Positions 45,759 to 55,309 are shown, counted from the first letter of the stretch. The stretch: DNA of 64,000 nt from Peptoniphilus genitalis (GCF_023614525.1 NZ_CP097885.1:124001-188000), one strand, 5' to 3'. The notes: generated by a model from the letters alone, not told the origin. A program made the numbers and translations.

Positions 45759-47570
45759 TTGAGAAATCAGAAAAATATTAGAAATTTTTCAATAATAGCA
45801 CACATTGATCACGGAAAATCTACTCTTGCCGACAGACTAATCGAATCAACAGGCATGCTTACAAAGAGAGAAATGGAACAACAAGTTCTTGACTCCATGG
45901 ACCTAGAGCGTGAGAGAGGAATTACAATTAAATTAAAGGCAGTAAGGTTAATCTATAAAGACGACAGAGACGGACAAGAATATATTTTAAACCTTATTGA
46001 CACTCCAGGCCACGTAGACTTTAACTATGAAGTTTCTCGTTCTCTTGCAGCTTGCGAGGGAGCCATAGTTGTTGTTGATGCTGCCCAAGGTGTTGAAGCT
46101 CAAACTCTAGCCAATGTTTATCTTGCAGTTGACCAAGACCTTGAACTTGTACCAGTAATAAATAAGATTGACCTACCAAGTGCTAGACCTGATGAAATTA
46201 AAGAAGAAATTGAAGATATTATTGGCATTGATACAGAAGGAATTCCACTTATCTCTGCAAAGGAAGGCATTGGTATTGACGATGTTCTTCACGCAATTAT
46301 TGATAAGGTGCCTGCACCAAGTGGAGACCATAATGCTCCTCTTAAGGCTTTAATCTTTGACTCCTTCTACGATTCTTACAAGGGAGTTATCTGTGACGTT
46401 AGAGTTGTTGATGGGTCAGTTAAACCTGGAGACGAAATAACCATGATGGCAACCGGCAAGTCCTTTGAGGTTGTTGAAGTTGGTGTTACATCTAATGGCC
46501 ACATACCTCTTGACTCTTTAAGTGCTGGTGAAGTTGGCTACATAACTGCTTCTATTAAAAATGTTAAAGACGCAAGAGTTGGGGACACAATAACTCTTAA
46601 GAATAATAGGGCGCAAGATCCAATGCCTGGCTATAAAAAAGTTGTGCCTATGGTCTTCTGTGGTGTTTACCCTGGCGAAGGCGAAGAGTACAACAACGTT
46701 CGTGAAGCCCTAGAAAAACTTCAGGTAAATGATGCTGCTCTTGACTTTGAAGCTGAAACTTCGGTTGCTCTTGGCTTTGGTTTTAGGTGTGGCTTCTTAG
46801 GTCTACTTCACATGGAAATCATCCAAGAAAGACTTGAGAGAGAGTTTGACTTAAATATTGTCACTACTGCTCCATCAGTTATATACAATGTAATGAAAAA
46901 AAATGGTGAGATGATTTCAATTCAAAATCCATCAAACCTTCCTGACCCAACAGAGATAGAATACATGGAAGAACCTATTGTCAAGGCAGAGATTATGACT
47001 CCAACAGATTACGTTGGTCAAGTTATGGAACTTTGTCAAAACAGACGTGGTGTCTTTAAGAATATGGAATACCTAGAAGAAACTAGAGCCCTTATTACCT
47101 ACCACATGCCACTTAACGAAGTTATTTATGACTTCTTTGATGCCTTAAAGTCAAAAACTCGTGGCTATGCATCTTATGACTACGAATTAATTGGATATGA
47201 AAAATCTGATCTTGTTAAGTTGGATATCCTTATTAATGAAGAGCTTGTGGACGCCTTCTCACTAATTGTTCATGAATCTTCTGCCTACACTCGCGCAAGA
47301 AATGTTTGTGAAAAATTAAAGGACGTAATCCCAAGACACCAATTTGCAGTGCCAATCCAAGCTGCAATTGGAAATAAAATCATTGCAAGAGAAACAATTC
47401 GTGCCCTTAGAAAGGACGTACTTGCAAAATGTTATGGTGGAGATATTTCGAGAAAGAGAAAACTTCTTGAAAAGCAAAAAGAAGGAAAGAAGAGAATGCG
47501 TACTGTGGGTAGCGTAGACATACCACAAGATGCCTTCTTATCTGTTTTAAAATATGATGAAGACAAATAA
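45759..47570 (+). CDS. lepA: Elongation factor 4 (LepA)
   Basis: This 603-residue translational GTPase acts in ribosome back-translocation and 30S biogenesis. G1 AHIDHGKST is near residue 14, G3 is DTPGHVDF, G4 is NKID, and EF-G-like domains follow. The unique LepA C-terminal domain ends in [14 protein letters not shown]. The start is TTG 45759 after GGAGG. Linkage to hemW is conserved. The presence of lepB just ahead replaces the gpr/spoIIP genes of Bacillus. Confidence 0.97.
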   Translation: MRNQKNIRNFSIIAHIDHGKSTLADRLIESTGMLTKREMEQQVLDSMDLERERGITIKLKAVRLIYKDDRDGQEYILNLIDTPGHVDFNYEVSRSLAACEGAIVVVDAAQGVEAQTLANVYLAVDQDLELVPVINKIDLPSARPDEIKEEIEDIIGIDTEGIPLISAKEGIGIDDVLHAIIDKVPAPSGDHNAPLKALIFDSFYDSYKGVICDVRVVDGSVKPGDEITMMATGKSFEVVEVGVTSNGHIPLDSLSAGEVGYITASIKNVKDARVGDTITLKNNRAQDPMPGYKKVVPMVFCGVYPGEGEEYNNVREALEKLQVNDAALDFEAETSVALGFGFRCGFLGLLHMEIIQERLEREFDLNIVTTAPSVIYNVMKKNGEMISIQNPSNLPDPTEIEYMEEPIVKAEIMTPTDYVGQVMELCQNRRGVFKNMEYLEETRALITYHMPLNEVIYDFFDALKSKTRGYASYDYELIGYEKSDLVKLDILINEELVDAFSLIVHESSAYTRARNVCEKLKDVIPRHQFAVPIQAAIGNKIIARETIRALRKDVLAKCYGGDISRKRKLLEKQKEGKKRMRTVGSVDIPQDAFLSVLKYDEDK

Positions 47571-48696
47571 AATTTCAATTTATATTCATATACCCTTTTG
47601 TGAGAGTAGATGTCACTATTGTGACTTCTGCTCTTCTCTTTTAAGTGAACCTAAAGTAGAAAAATATTTTAAATATTTGAGAAAAGAAATTAAATTAAAC
47701 GAAGACTTTTTAAAAGATAAGATAATTGACACTGTTTTTATTGGAGGTGGAACACCCTCTTCAGTTGACTCAAGATTTATAAAAGAAATTATGGATGACT
47801 TATCTGCCTATAATTTTTCCGATAACAGAGAAATAAGTATAGAGTCCAACCCAAACTCTCTAACTAGAGAAAAAGCTGAGGAATACTTTTCTTATGGGAT
47901 AAATAGAATTTCTATAGGCGCCCAATCATTTAACGAAGAGATTTTAAAAAGAATTGGAAGAATTCACAAAAAAGATGATATTTATAGGGCTATAGAAAAT
48001 GCCAGGTCAGCTGGTTTTGAAAATATAAATTTAGATTTAATGCTTGCCCTACCTGGTCAAAAGTTTTCTGACATCGAAGAGTCAATAAAGGAAGTAAGAG
48101 AATTAAATCTTCCACATATTTCTTATTACTCACTTATTTTAGAAGAAGGGACTAAACTTTTTAGAGATCATGAGAAGTCTCCTCTATCCTTTCCCACTGA
48201 AGACGAAGACAGAAAGATGTATCACTATGTAGTTGATGAGCTAGAAAAAATTGGTCTCAAGCAATATGAAATTTCCAACTTTGCCAAAGAAGGCCATGAG
48301 TGTCGTCACAACATGGCTTATTGGAAGCTAAGAGATTATAATTCCTTTGGACTTTCTGCTTCATCAAATATTGGAAATTTGAGATACACAAATTATTATA
48401 ACTTTAAAGATTATTATGAGGCTCTTGATAAAAATGAAAAACCTATAGGCTTCTCAGAGAACTTAAGTAAAGCTGATAGGATGAATGAATTTATTATGAT
48501 GGGACTGAGACTTAACTCTGGTGTAATCCTAGATGAGTTCGATAAAAAATTTAATGAAGACTTTGTAAAAATTTATGATAAAGAAATAGAAAAAAATTTA
48601 AAATCAAATTTAATTCTATTAGAAGATAATAATTTAAGGCTTACGAAAAAGGGACGTGACCTTTCCAACCAAGTTGAGTTAGATTTCTTTAAATAG
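47554..48696 (+). CDS. hemW: Heme chaperone / radical SAM protein HemW
   Basis: This 380-residue radical SAM protein is related to coproporphyrinogen dehydrogenase HemN, but HemW acts in heme delivery. The cluster motif [13 protein letters not shown] is about residues 16-28, followed by [10 protein letters not shown] and the HemW-type [10 protein letters not shown]. The extra HemN N-terminal region is missing, supporting HemW. It overlaps lepA by 17 bases and starts at ATG ATG. Confidence 0.9.
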   Translation: MMKTNKISIYIHIPFCESRCHYCDFCSSLLSEPKVEKYFKYLRKEIKLNEDFLKDKIIDTVFIGGGTPSSVDSRFIKEIMDDLSAYNFSDNREISIESNPNSLTREKAEEYFSYGINRISIGAQSFNEEILKRIGRIHKKDDIYRAIENARSAGFENINLDLMLALPGQKFSDIEESIKEVRELNLPHISYYSLILEEGTKLFRDHEKSPLSFPTEDEDRKMYHYVVDELEKIGLKQYEISNFAKEGHECRHNMAYWKLRDYNSFGLSASSNIGNLRYTNYYNFKDYYEALDKNEKPIGFSENLSKADRMNEFIMMGLRLNSGVILDEFDKKFNEDFVKIYDKEIEKNLKSNLILLEDNNLRLTKKGRDLSNQVELDFFK

Positions 48697-48706
48697 ATTT
48701 CCACAC

Positions 48707-48741
48707 AAAAAGAGGTAGATAAAATTATCTACCTCTTTTTT
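48707..48741. terminator. Bidirectional terminator after hemW
   Basis: AAAAAGAGGTAGATAA / TTATCTACCTCTTTTT form a 16-bp inverted repeat with almost no loop. T tracts on both strands serve hemW and the leftward small membrane gene. Confidence 0.92.
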
Positions 48742-48931
48742 CATTCTCTTTTTTATTCTCTTTTTTATTTTCATTCTTTGATTTATTAATTGCCCTCTTT
48801 GCTCTAATTGCATTTAATAAAAATGCCAATGAAAATATAAGGAAGACACTTCTCCCTCTTGAGTAAGATGAATACAAGGATAAAAATAAAAAAATTAAAT
48901 TTGAAACAAATAATATTTTATTAGCTTTCAT
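48725..48931 (-). CDS. Small membrane protein with charged tail
   Basis: This 68-residue protein has two hydrophobic segments (about 5-22 and 28-44) and a basic tail with KKEN repeats. ATG 48931 follows GAGGTG. Its last codons lie inside the bidirectional terminator stem, which is unusual. No family recognised. It may be lineage-specific. Confidence 0.6.
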   Translation of the reverse strand: MKANKILFVSNLIFLFLSLYSSYSRGRSVFLIFSLAFLLNAIRAKRAINKSKNENKKENKKENEKRGR

Positions 48932-48943
48932 CTTTCACCTCAA

Positions 48944-48981
48944 AAATAAAAAAGAGAAACTTTCCCGGGAAAATTTCTCTT
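48944..48981 (-). terminator. Terminator of rpsT
   Basis: AAGAGAAACTTTCCC (48952-48966) pairs with GGGAAAATTTCTCTT (48967-48981) with one mismatch. On the minus strand T-rich sequence follows. It begins within the rpsT stop codon. Confidence 0.9.
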
Positions 48982-49249
48982 AGCCAGCGATCTTGCTGTT
49001 AAGTTCCTTAGCTAGTCGACTTAGCTTTCTGGAAGCTTGATTTTTGTGGATTATATTTTTATTTGCAGCCTTCTTTAACTTTTTATCTGCAACAATAAGA
49101 AGTTCTTTAGCATCGTCAATTCTATCTTCATTAAGAGCTGCTCTAAAATTTTTAACTGCATTTTTCATTTCAGTTCTAATTGGTTTGTTTTGTTCAGAAT
49201 TTCTTCTAGCAACATCAATTCTCTTGATAGCTGATTTAATATTTGCCAT
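48980..49249 (-). CDS. rpsT: 30S ribosomal protein S20
   Basis: This 89-residue primary 16S-binding ribosomal protein is highly basic and helical, beginning MANIKSAIKRIDVARRN, typical of bS20. RBS GGAGG precedes ATG 49249 and a consensus-like promoter lies upstream. It is followed directly by its own terminator. Confidence 0.97.
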   Translation of the reverse strand: MANIKSAIKRIDVARRNSEQNKPIRTEMKNAVKNFRAALNEDRIDDAKELLIVADKKLKKAANKNIIHKNQASRKLSRLAKELNSKIAG

Positions 49250-49280
49250 TATTTCACCTCCAATATTTAACGCTTTTGCT

Positions 49281-49309
49281 ATTTTACCACGAATTATAAA
49301 TCATTGCAA
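49281..49309 (-). promoter_or_regulatory. rpsT promoter
   Basis: On the minus strand TTGCAA (49304-49309) and TAAAAT (complement of 49281-49286) are 17 bp apart, about 32 bases ahead of the rpsT ATG. Confidence 0.6.
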
Positions 49310-49335
49310 GAGATTTTCAAGAAGTCTTGCAAATT

Positions 49336-50346
49336 CTAATTCTTATTACAATATTTTACAATTAAAGTTTCCATAATTAATTTTTCATCAATGGAGGAAG
49401 TTTTAAAAAGTTCATCAGTCTTAATTAGTTCCTCATAAAAATCAATTAAAAATTCTTTTGAGAAGTTTCTCTCAAAGCCTCTTATTTTTTTTAACTCGAA
49501 ATTTTTTACTTCCATCTTATTCATAATATCATTTTGACTTATGTTTTTTGTAGATAAAATCTTATAGGATAATAAATTTTTAACCTGCCTAATTATCATG
49601 GTAAAAATCTTTAGAGATGGCTCTCCTAACTTGTAGAGATTGTGAAGTTCCTTTAATGATTCTTCTCTCTTCCTCCCCATCATGGCATCTAAAAACTTAA
49701 AGATATTTGTATCTATGTTTTCAGTTATTGTGCTGGATATATCTTCTCGTGAAATTTTTTTATTTTTGGCATGAGAGGCAATCTTATCCATTTCGGTCTT
49801 GAGGTCTAGGAGGCTTACATCTTCATTTTTTGAATTGTAACCACTCTCTCCTATAAAAAGAGAAACTTCACTTTGACTTATTTCCTTTCCCTTCCTAATG
49901 AAGTAGCCTTTAATAAAATTGTTTAGGTCCACAGGGTTTAACTTTGCAAAGTCCATGTCCCTATCTTTTTTCTTAAAGGCCTTATAAAATTTTGTAGTTT
50001 TTTTGATGTTTGCAGTATCCCAAAAAATTAAAACTACAAAGTCAGATAAGTTATCTAAAAATTCATAGAAGGAATCTTTTAATTCATTTTCCCCTAAGAA
50101 GTCCACTACATCCCGAACAAGAACAATTTTTTTGTCATTCATTACTGGATAGGTCTCGCAAGCTGAGATAATATCCTCTGGCTTAACTTCACTTCCCTTA
50201 AACTTGGTGTAGTTAAAGGCTTCAGTCCCCTTTACATATTTATTTATTAAGTAGCCCACTGCATTTTCCATTAAATATTTTTCTGGTCCCAAAAATAAGT
50301 AGGCTCCAGAGTGGTCGCTATCTCTGTAGATTTTTTTGTAGTTCAT
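49336..50346 (-). CDS. holA: DNA polymerase III subunit delta
   Basis: This 336-residue clamp-loader delta opens the sliding clamp. The Firmicutes-type sequence has FLGPEKYLMENAVGYLI near the N-terminus and the delta-type C-terminal helical collar (MIIRQVKNLLSYKIL, about residues 245-260). It lacks Walker motifs, as expected. ATG 50346 follows GAGGAAAAA. It overlaps comEC by 29 bases, in the Bacillus order comEC-holA-rpsT. Confidence 0.93.
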   Translation of the reverse strand: MNYKKIYRDSDHSGAYLFLGPEKYLMENAVGYLINKYVKGTEAFNYTKFKGSEVKPEDIISACETYPVMNDKKIVLVRDVVDFLGENELKDSFYEFLDNLSDFVVLIFWDTANIKKTTKFYKAFKKKDRDMDFAKLNPVDLNNFIKGYFIRKGKEISQSEVSLFIGESGYNSKNEDVSLLDLKTEMDKIASHAKNKKISREDISSTITENIDTNIFKFLDAMMGRKREESLKELHNLYKLGEPSLKIFTMIIRQVKNLLSYKILSTKNISQNDIMNKMEVKNFELKKIRGFERNFSKEFLIDFYEELIKTDELFKTSSIDEKLIMETLIVKYCNKN

Positions 50347-52591
50347 AATTTTTCCTCGCCACAATATATAATAAGCTTGTGTTTAAAATAATGAGAAGCA
50401 AATAAAATTTGTAATCCTCTTCCCTATTATTTCTTTCTATTTTAAACTGATTTCCCAAAATTTTAAAATCAACTTCCCCGTCTCTTAAGGTAACATAGTA
50501 TATGATACCATGTTTTTCCAAATTCTCCAGACTCTCTTTATGGGGATGTCCATAGGAATTTTCATAGCCTGCCGAAATCACTGCAATTTTTGGCCTTGTC
50601 CTTTCTAAAAAATCATCACTTGTTGAAGTTCTGGATCCATGATGAGCAACTTTTAACAAATCAACCTTTGAATTAATTTCCCTCTCAACTTCAGCTGATA
50701 TATCTCCTGTGAAAAGAGTCTTAAAGCCCTTGTGGTCTAAGAGCAAGACCATGGACTTGTCATTTTCTTCTTCCTTCCTTTCATTGTCTAGCAAGACTTC
50801 CATGCTTGTGTACTTAAAAAGTTTTATCTTATCTCCCTTAGAAAGCTTGATAATTTTTGAATATTTTTCTCCCTCTTCTAAGATACTTAAATCTTCTGGA
50901 AGATGATTTATAAAAATATTTTTTACCTTATAGTTTTCTAAGATTTTATTTAAGTTGCCAAAGTGATCCTCATCAAAGTGGGAAATAAAAATCCCATCTA
51001 TTCTAGTAATACCCCTTAGCCTTAGGCTTGGAAATAAATACTTTTCTGCAATTTTATTATCAAACCTAGCCCCACCAGTATCAATGAGATAATTCCTTCC
51101 CTTATATGAAATTAAGGCACAGTCCCCCTGGTCTATATAGAGCTGACTTATCTCAAAGGTCATAAGGTCTCTGTATATGCCAAAGCCCATTAATAAAAAT
51201 ACAAGTGCCCCATAAATTTCTATTATTTTTAAGTTAGGCCTAATGATTTCATCTAGCTTTCTCCTATTCAAAATTACAAGAAGCAAGATGTAGTAGATAA
51301 AAATATATTCGAACTTAAAGGCTTTTAATGTTAAAAATATTGACCCCTTAGAAAGCAGGATACTTTCAAGTCCATAAGTAGCATTCATTAACAGATTTAG
51401 AAATCTTCCAAGCAAACCTGGAAAAATTCCAAGACCCATGAGAAAACCTAAGGATATGATAAGAGAATAAATTGGAACTATTATTAAGTTTGCAAGAAAA
51501 ACTAAAATAGAAAAACCTGAAAAATAATAATTTATTAATGGGAAAACTGAAATTATTACTGACAAGGTCCCAACAAATGACTTACTAATTAGGCTCCTAC
51601 TTGAAACTCTTTCAATGAGGTTTGGATAGACAAAAATTAAGCCAAAAATTGCACCATAGGAAAGTAAAAGTGAGATAGAATAAATTGCCATGGGATTTAT
51701 TAAAAGTATAATTGATAGACTTAAAAAGAGAATATCTTTCGTGTCTATGTCCTCTTCTAAGTAAGTGTTGCCCTTGTACAAGATGTAAAACAAGAAGGCA
51801 CGCAGACCTGAAATTGGAAATCCAATTGTCATTATGTAAAAAGATAAAATAACAAACAAGCTAAAGTCCGTAAACTTTTTATTCTTGCTCAGGTTTTTAA
51901 TTATAAATTCTAAAAAGAGAGCTAGAACTCCAATGTGAAGACCTGACACAGCTAAGATGTGGCTCATGCCAAGAGAGTTAAACCTGTCTCTTTCCATAGA
52001 GTCAACTAAAGATTTATCAGCTAAGATAAGTGATCCCATTAAGCCAGAATTTCTTTCGTTTAAATATTTATTAAAAAAATATTTTGCCCTTTCAATAAAT
52101 AAATTTGAAAACCTATAAATCCCTCTTGGTTCAGATATTTTTTCATAACTACTTATCTTTCCAAGAAGATAAATCCCCTGAGACTTATTGTTCTTCTCAT
52201 AGTCAAAGGTCCCCTTGTTCATGGCAGGAAGAGGTGGATAAAATTTCCCCTGAACTTTATACCTTCCTCCCCTTTCTAGTTTTTCATAAACTAAGACCTT
52301 AGTCTTAAATTTTTTTCTATTAAGATATTCTGTCTTAATAATAGATTTGTTTTCATTAGACAAAACAACCTTACCTATAACTTGCCCATCAAAGGGCTTT
52401 AAGCTGTAGTCCCTGAAGTTAAAATTTATAAAAACAAATAAAATCACTAGAGGCAAGTATAAAAATTTATATCTATCTTTAAGAGATAAAATATAAGCGG
52501 TAGTAATAAGAAAAATTATTCCCACAAGAAGATAGGATTTTATGTAAATTGAAAGTATAAGACCAAAGATTACTCCTGCGAATAAGTACAT
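50318..52591 (-). CDS. comEC: DNA internalisation channel ComEC/Rec2
   Basis: This 757-residue polytopic membrane protein forms the channel that takes up single-stranded DNA in natural competence. An N-terminal OB-like domain (about residues 55-150) precedes the Competence domain with HILAVSGLHIGVLALFLE. The C-terminal metallo-beta-lactamase domain has FISHFDEDHFGNLN and HHGSRTSTS, presumed to degrade the non-transported strand. ATG 52591 follows GAGGGG. No comEA was seen beside it. It overlaps holA. Confidence 0.95.
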   Translation of the reverse strand: MYLFAGVIFGLILSIYIKSYLLVGIIFLITTAYILSLKDRYKFLYLPLVILFVFINFNFRDYSLKPFDGQVIGKVVLSNENKSIIKTEYLNRKKFKTKVLVYEKLERGGRYKVQGKFYPPLPAMNKGTFDYEKNNKSQGIYLLGKISSYEKISEPRGIYRFSNLFIERAKYFFNKYLNERNSGLMGSLILADKSLVDSMERDRFNSLGMSHILAVSGLHIGVLALFLEFIIKNLSKNKKFTDFSLFVILSFYIMTIGFPISGLRAFLFYILYKGNTYLEEDIDTKDILFLSLSIILLINPMAIYSISLLLSYGAIFGLIFVYPNLIERVSSRSLISKSFVGTLSVIISVFPLINYYFSGFSILVFLANLIIVPIYSLIISLGFLMGLGIFPGLLGRFLNLLMNATYGLESILLSKGSIFLTLKAFKFEYIFIYYILLLVILNRRKLDEIIRPNLKIIEIYGALVFLLMGFGIYRDLMTFEISQLYIDQGDCALISYKGRNYLIDTGGARFDNKIAEKYLFPSLRLRGITRIDGIFISHFDEDHFGNLNKILENYKVKNIFINHLPEDLSILEEGEKYSKIIKLSKGDKIKLFKYTSMEVLLDNERKEEENDKSMVLLLDHKGFKTLFTGDISAEVEREINSKVDLLKVAHHGSRTSTSDDFLERTRPKIAVISAGYENSYGHPHKESLENLEKHGIIYYVTLRDGEVDFKILGNQFKIERNNREEDYKFYLLLIILNTSLLYIVARKNYELQKNLQR

Positions 52592-52666
52592 AGGCACCCC
52601 TCTTCATTATATATCTTTTTGAGGTCATGGACCATGAAATATGTTAATATATTAGAGGAGGTAATT

Positions 52667-54523
52667 ATGAATTTAGTTTACAAAAACCCTTACAAGACAA
52701 AGTACAAATTAGAAATAATTGATAAAATAAATCGCGACGGAATTACTTATGGGAAGCTTGAAAATCCTCCTTACTTCTTAGGAAGTGAAAGAGTTTCAGC
52801 TGATCAAATTAAAATAAATGGAGAAGAGCCTAAGTTTTTATCAGGCAACAAGTCTTATTTTAAAATTGATGAAGGCACAAAGAATGTAGAAATTGAAATT
52901 GGATGGAAAAACAGACTCCTTCTCATGCAAGAAAATCTTGGCAATGCCCTAGTGAGACATTTTTTAAAATCCAACACAAACATAGATATTATTGGCTACA
53001 AAGTCGAGAACTCTTCATCCTATATTGACGTATCTGCAAAAGATTTTAAGTTTATGACTGCAAAAAATATCGAGTCTCTTGCCAACTACGCAGTATTTTC
53101 CAACCTTGCCATTGAAAGTTTTGGCGACCACATTTCTATTGAAAGACTTGCCGACATCCCTTATGAAGGTCCAGCCCTATCAAGAACTGGTGAAATTGGA
53201 ATGATTTTTATTTCTTCTGTTGAGAAGCTAAATTCACTAATTAGGCTTAGGGTCACATCAGGAGAAAATGCCTACAAGTTAGCCCGTAACTCTTTAAACA
53301 TCTTAGACAATATGAAGATGTATCTAAATAGCGACAGCATTAACTCAGTCTTTTCTGATGTTAAAAAGTTAAGAGCTAATATGAATTCATCAAAAAATTC
53401 TCATAAAGATGCAGAATACGAAAAAGTTGGAGATTTTGATAAAGTCCTAAAAGAAGAAAAGGCTGTTAACCCTATTAAAGTGGCAGAAACTATTGATTAT
53501 AAAAACATTGATGGAGTTAAAGATGATTTAGGTGATAGTGAAAGTTCTGCAAGCAAAATCGCAAATAAAAACTCAGAAGAAAAAGACTTGCTTGAAGAAA
53601 AAAAAGAAACTTCTAAAGAAATAGAAGACTTCAAACAAAAAGAAAAATATGATGCAAACTTCTTCCACGAAAAATATAAACTTGAATCCTTTAAGGACTT
53701 AAACAAATTCAAAACTTCAAGTGAAGATAAAGAATCCATAGAAACTAATAAAAAAGAAATTAACAATAAAGATGAAAAAATTAATCAAGTTAAAAGAGAA
53801 GAAAAATACGATGCAAAATTCTTTCACGAAAAATATAAACTTGAATCCTTTAAGGATTTAAACAAATTCAAAACTTCAAATGATGATAAAGAATCCATAG
53901 AAACTAATAAAAAAGAAATTAGCGATAAAGATAAAATAAACACTGAAGTTAAAAAGGCAGAAAAGTACGATGCAAAATTCTTCCATGAAAAATACAAACT
54001 CGAATCCTTTAAGGACCTAAATAAATTTAAAAGTACTAATGAAGATGAAAACTCTGGGAAAGAGTCATTGAAGGAAGAAGAGTCAAATAATAAAAATTCA
54101 AAAGAAAAAGATGCATCTTCTATAAAGCTTAACAAGAAAGAAGATGAAGAGAGGACTTCCCTCTTCTACCAAGCAGTAGATAGCTTTAAAAACTTTTCCA
54201 CTGAATTTTCTGGTCTAAATTATATCTATAAGGTCCTTCAAGATATAAACTTAAAAGAACTTCGTGAAATTTCAAATTATATCTTAAAAGAAGATGACTT
54301 CATACAAATTTACGGACTTAAAAATGGATCCAAATCAAAAATTATAATCCTAAGATCACAAAATCTAAACTTTGATCTCAAGAAGATCTTTGAAAAATTA
54401 AAAGACCACTTCACTTTCACAGGGACAGGCAATATGTACACCCTAGACATCCAATGCAAGGAAGAAGACTTAACTAGAATTATGGAATCCTTCCTAATCG
54501 AAATAAGAAGAGAAGCAAAATAA
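52667..54523 (+). CDS. AlaX-like alanyl-tRNA editing homologue that has lost its zinc ligands, with 53-residue repeats
   Basis: This 618-residue protein follows the plan of long AlaX editing proteins. The N-terminal domain begins NLVYKNPY. It continues to a tRNA_SAD-like part with LLLMQENLGNALV (about 84-96) and GPALSRTGEIGMIFI (about 168-182). These align with the AlaX blocks MQQHxGxHLLS and CGTHVxxTGEIG. The two His become Asn90 and Ala94, the Cys becomes Glu167 and the His Ala170, so the metal site is gone. Residues about 326-460 hold tandem repeats, and the last 85 residues resemble DHHA1 but lack its Gly cluster. ATG 52667 follows AGAGGAGG. The comparison is from memory of the family. 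A binding role rather than catalysis is inferred. Confidence 0.7.
   Translation: MNLVYKNPYKTKYKLEIIDKINRDGITYGKLENPPYFLGSERVSADQIKINGEEPKFLSGNKSYFKIDEGTKNVEIEIGWKNRLLLMQENLGNALVRHFLKSNTNIDIIGYKVENSSSYIDVSAKDFKFMTAKNIESLANYAVFSNLAIESFGDHISIERLADIPYEGPALSRTGEIGMIFISSVEKLNSLIRLRVTSGENAYKLARNSLNILDNMKMYLNSDSINSVFSDVKKLRANMNSSKNSHKDAEYEKVGDFDKVLKEEKAVNPIKVAETIDYKNIDGVKDDLGDSESSASKIANKNSEEKDLLEEKKETSKEIEDFKQKEKYDANFFHEKYKLESFKDLNKFKTSSEDKESIETNKKEINNKDEKINQVKREEKYDAKFFHEKYKLESFKDLNKFKTSNDDKESIETNKKEISDKDKINTEVKKAEKYDAKFFHEKYKLESFKDLNKFKSTNEDENSGKESLKEEESNNKNSKEKDASSIKLNKKEDEERTSLFYQAVDSFKNFSTEFSGLNYIYKVLQDINLKELREISNYILKEDDFIQIYGLKNGSKSKIIILRSQNLNFDLKKIFEKLKDHFTFTGTGNMYTLDIQCKEEDLTRIMESFLIEIRREAK
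53642..54035 (+). repeat. Three tandem 159-bp coding repeats
   Basis: Copies start at 53642, 53801 and 53960, an exact 159-bp period (53 codons). Each encodes KYDA-N/K-FFHEKYKLESFKD then LNKFK. The third copy is partial. Copies 1 and 2 share nearly the whole unit including the linker KESIETNKKEI. Confidence 0.9.
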
Positions 54524-54524
54524 T

Positions 54525-54566
54525 TATAGCTCACATTAAATAATTTTATGTTTAATGTGAGCTATA
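54525..54566. terminator. Terminator after the AlaX-like gene
   Basis: A perfect 16-bp stem TATAGCTCACATTAAA / TTTAATGTGAGCTATA around a 10-base loop, followed by TTTTAATT. Confidence 0.85.
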
Positions 54567-54633
54567 TTTTAATTCAAAAACATTATGTACAAAAGTAAAT
54601 TACAATTAGATATTCTTATGAATAGTTAAGTAT

Positions 54634-55218
54634 TTAGATATCATGATAAACAGTCCCACTTCCATCAAGATATGGTCCATTTCCATAATAATCTGGATTA
54701 TCACCTGTAGAAATAGAAACTGTATAATACCTGTTTCCTTTTACTCTTCCATATTCAGTTTGTCCACCGTTTGTTTCAAATTGAAACTTTTCAATATCCC
54801 ATAATTTAGAACTTATTTTAACCTCATATGGAAAACTAACTCCAGATATTTCATTTCCATATACATCTACAAGTCGAGCTTGTGAATAAACTCTTATTGA
54901 AGCTGATCCAATCCAGAATTTGTCTGAACTTACATAATTTCTAATATGAAAACTAAAATTTTTCGCTGGTTTAAAACTTCTCGTAGTATAATCTGTTTTC
55001 AACCAAGCAAAATATTCTCCCGTTTCAGGATTATAGTAATCAATTTTTTCAACTCTATCTTCTTTTATTAAATTCTCTAATTTTTGTGATGCGGAATAGT
55101 AACTTATGTCTTTAATATAATTAGAATTTTCTTCTTCTTCTTCTGCAAATGCACTTATTGGACAAATTAATGTAATTGCAAAAAGCAAAACAGCTAATAT
55201 TTTAATTTTTTTAAACAT
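54634..55218 (-). CDS. Secreted protein of unknown function
   Basis: This 194-residue protein has a clear Sec signal peptide (MFKKIK then hydrophobic residues, likely cleaved at AFA-EE, about residue 25). The mature part is rich in Tyr, Ser and aromatic residues with alternating pattern, suggesting beta structure. No cysteine or known catalytic motif stands out. No family recognised. RBS AGGAGG precedes ATG 55218. It is divergent from a lipoprotein gene through two mirror-image promoters. Confidence 0.7.
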   Translation of the reverse strand: MFKKIKILAVLLFAITLICPISAFAEEEEENSNYIKDISYYSASQKLENLIKEDRVEKIDYYNPETGEYFAWLKTDYTTRSFKPAKNFSFHIRNYVSSDKFWIGSASIRVYSQARLVDVYGNEISGVSFPYEVKISSKLWDIEKFQFETNGGQTEYGRVKGNRYYTVSISTGDNPDYYGNGPYLDGSGTVYHDI

Positions 55219-55236
55219 TTTTACCTCCTTTTATTA

Positions 55237-55286
55237 CTTTACTTCTGTACATAATTATTGTACAATAATATCATCTAAAAGTAAAG
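55237..55286. promoter_or_regulatory. Overlapping face-to-face divergent promoters with exact mirror symmetry
   Basis: On the plus strand TTTACT (55238-55243) and TACAAT (55261-55266) are 17 bp apart. On the minus strand TTTACT (complement of 55280-55285) and TACAAT (complement of 55257-55262) are also 17 bp apart. The two -10 boxes overlap by two bases. Outer arms CTTTACTT / AAGTAAAG and the paired TGTACA words share the central axis. Polymerase can probably use only one at a time. Confidence 0.6.
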
Positions 55287-55309
55287 CGTTCAATTTATGG
55301 AGGTAAAAT

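Noticed and set aside
52619-52666. Upstream start for the AlaX-like protein
   Set aside because: The upstream ATG codons have no RBS and the added residues do not resemble the family. ATG 52667 follows AGAGGAGG.
53497-54135. Two reverse-strand open frames opposite the AlaX-like gene
   Set aside because: They are shadows of the repeat codons with Ser/Phe/Leu-rich low-complexity translation and no RBS.
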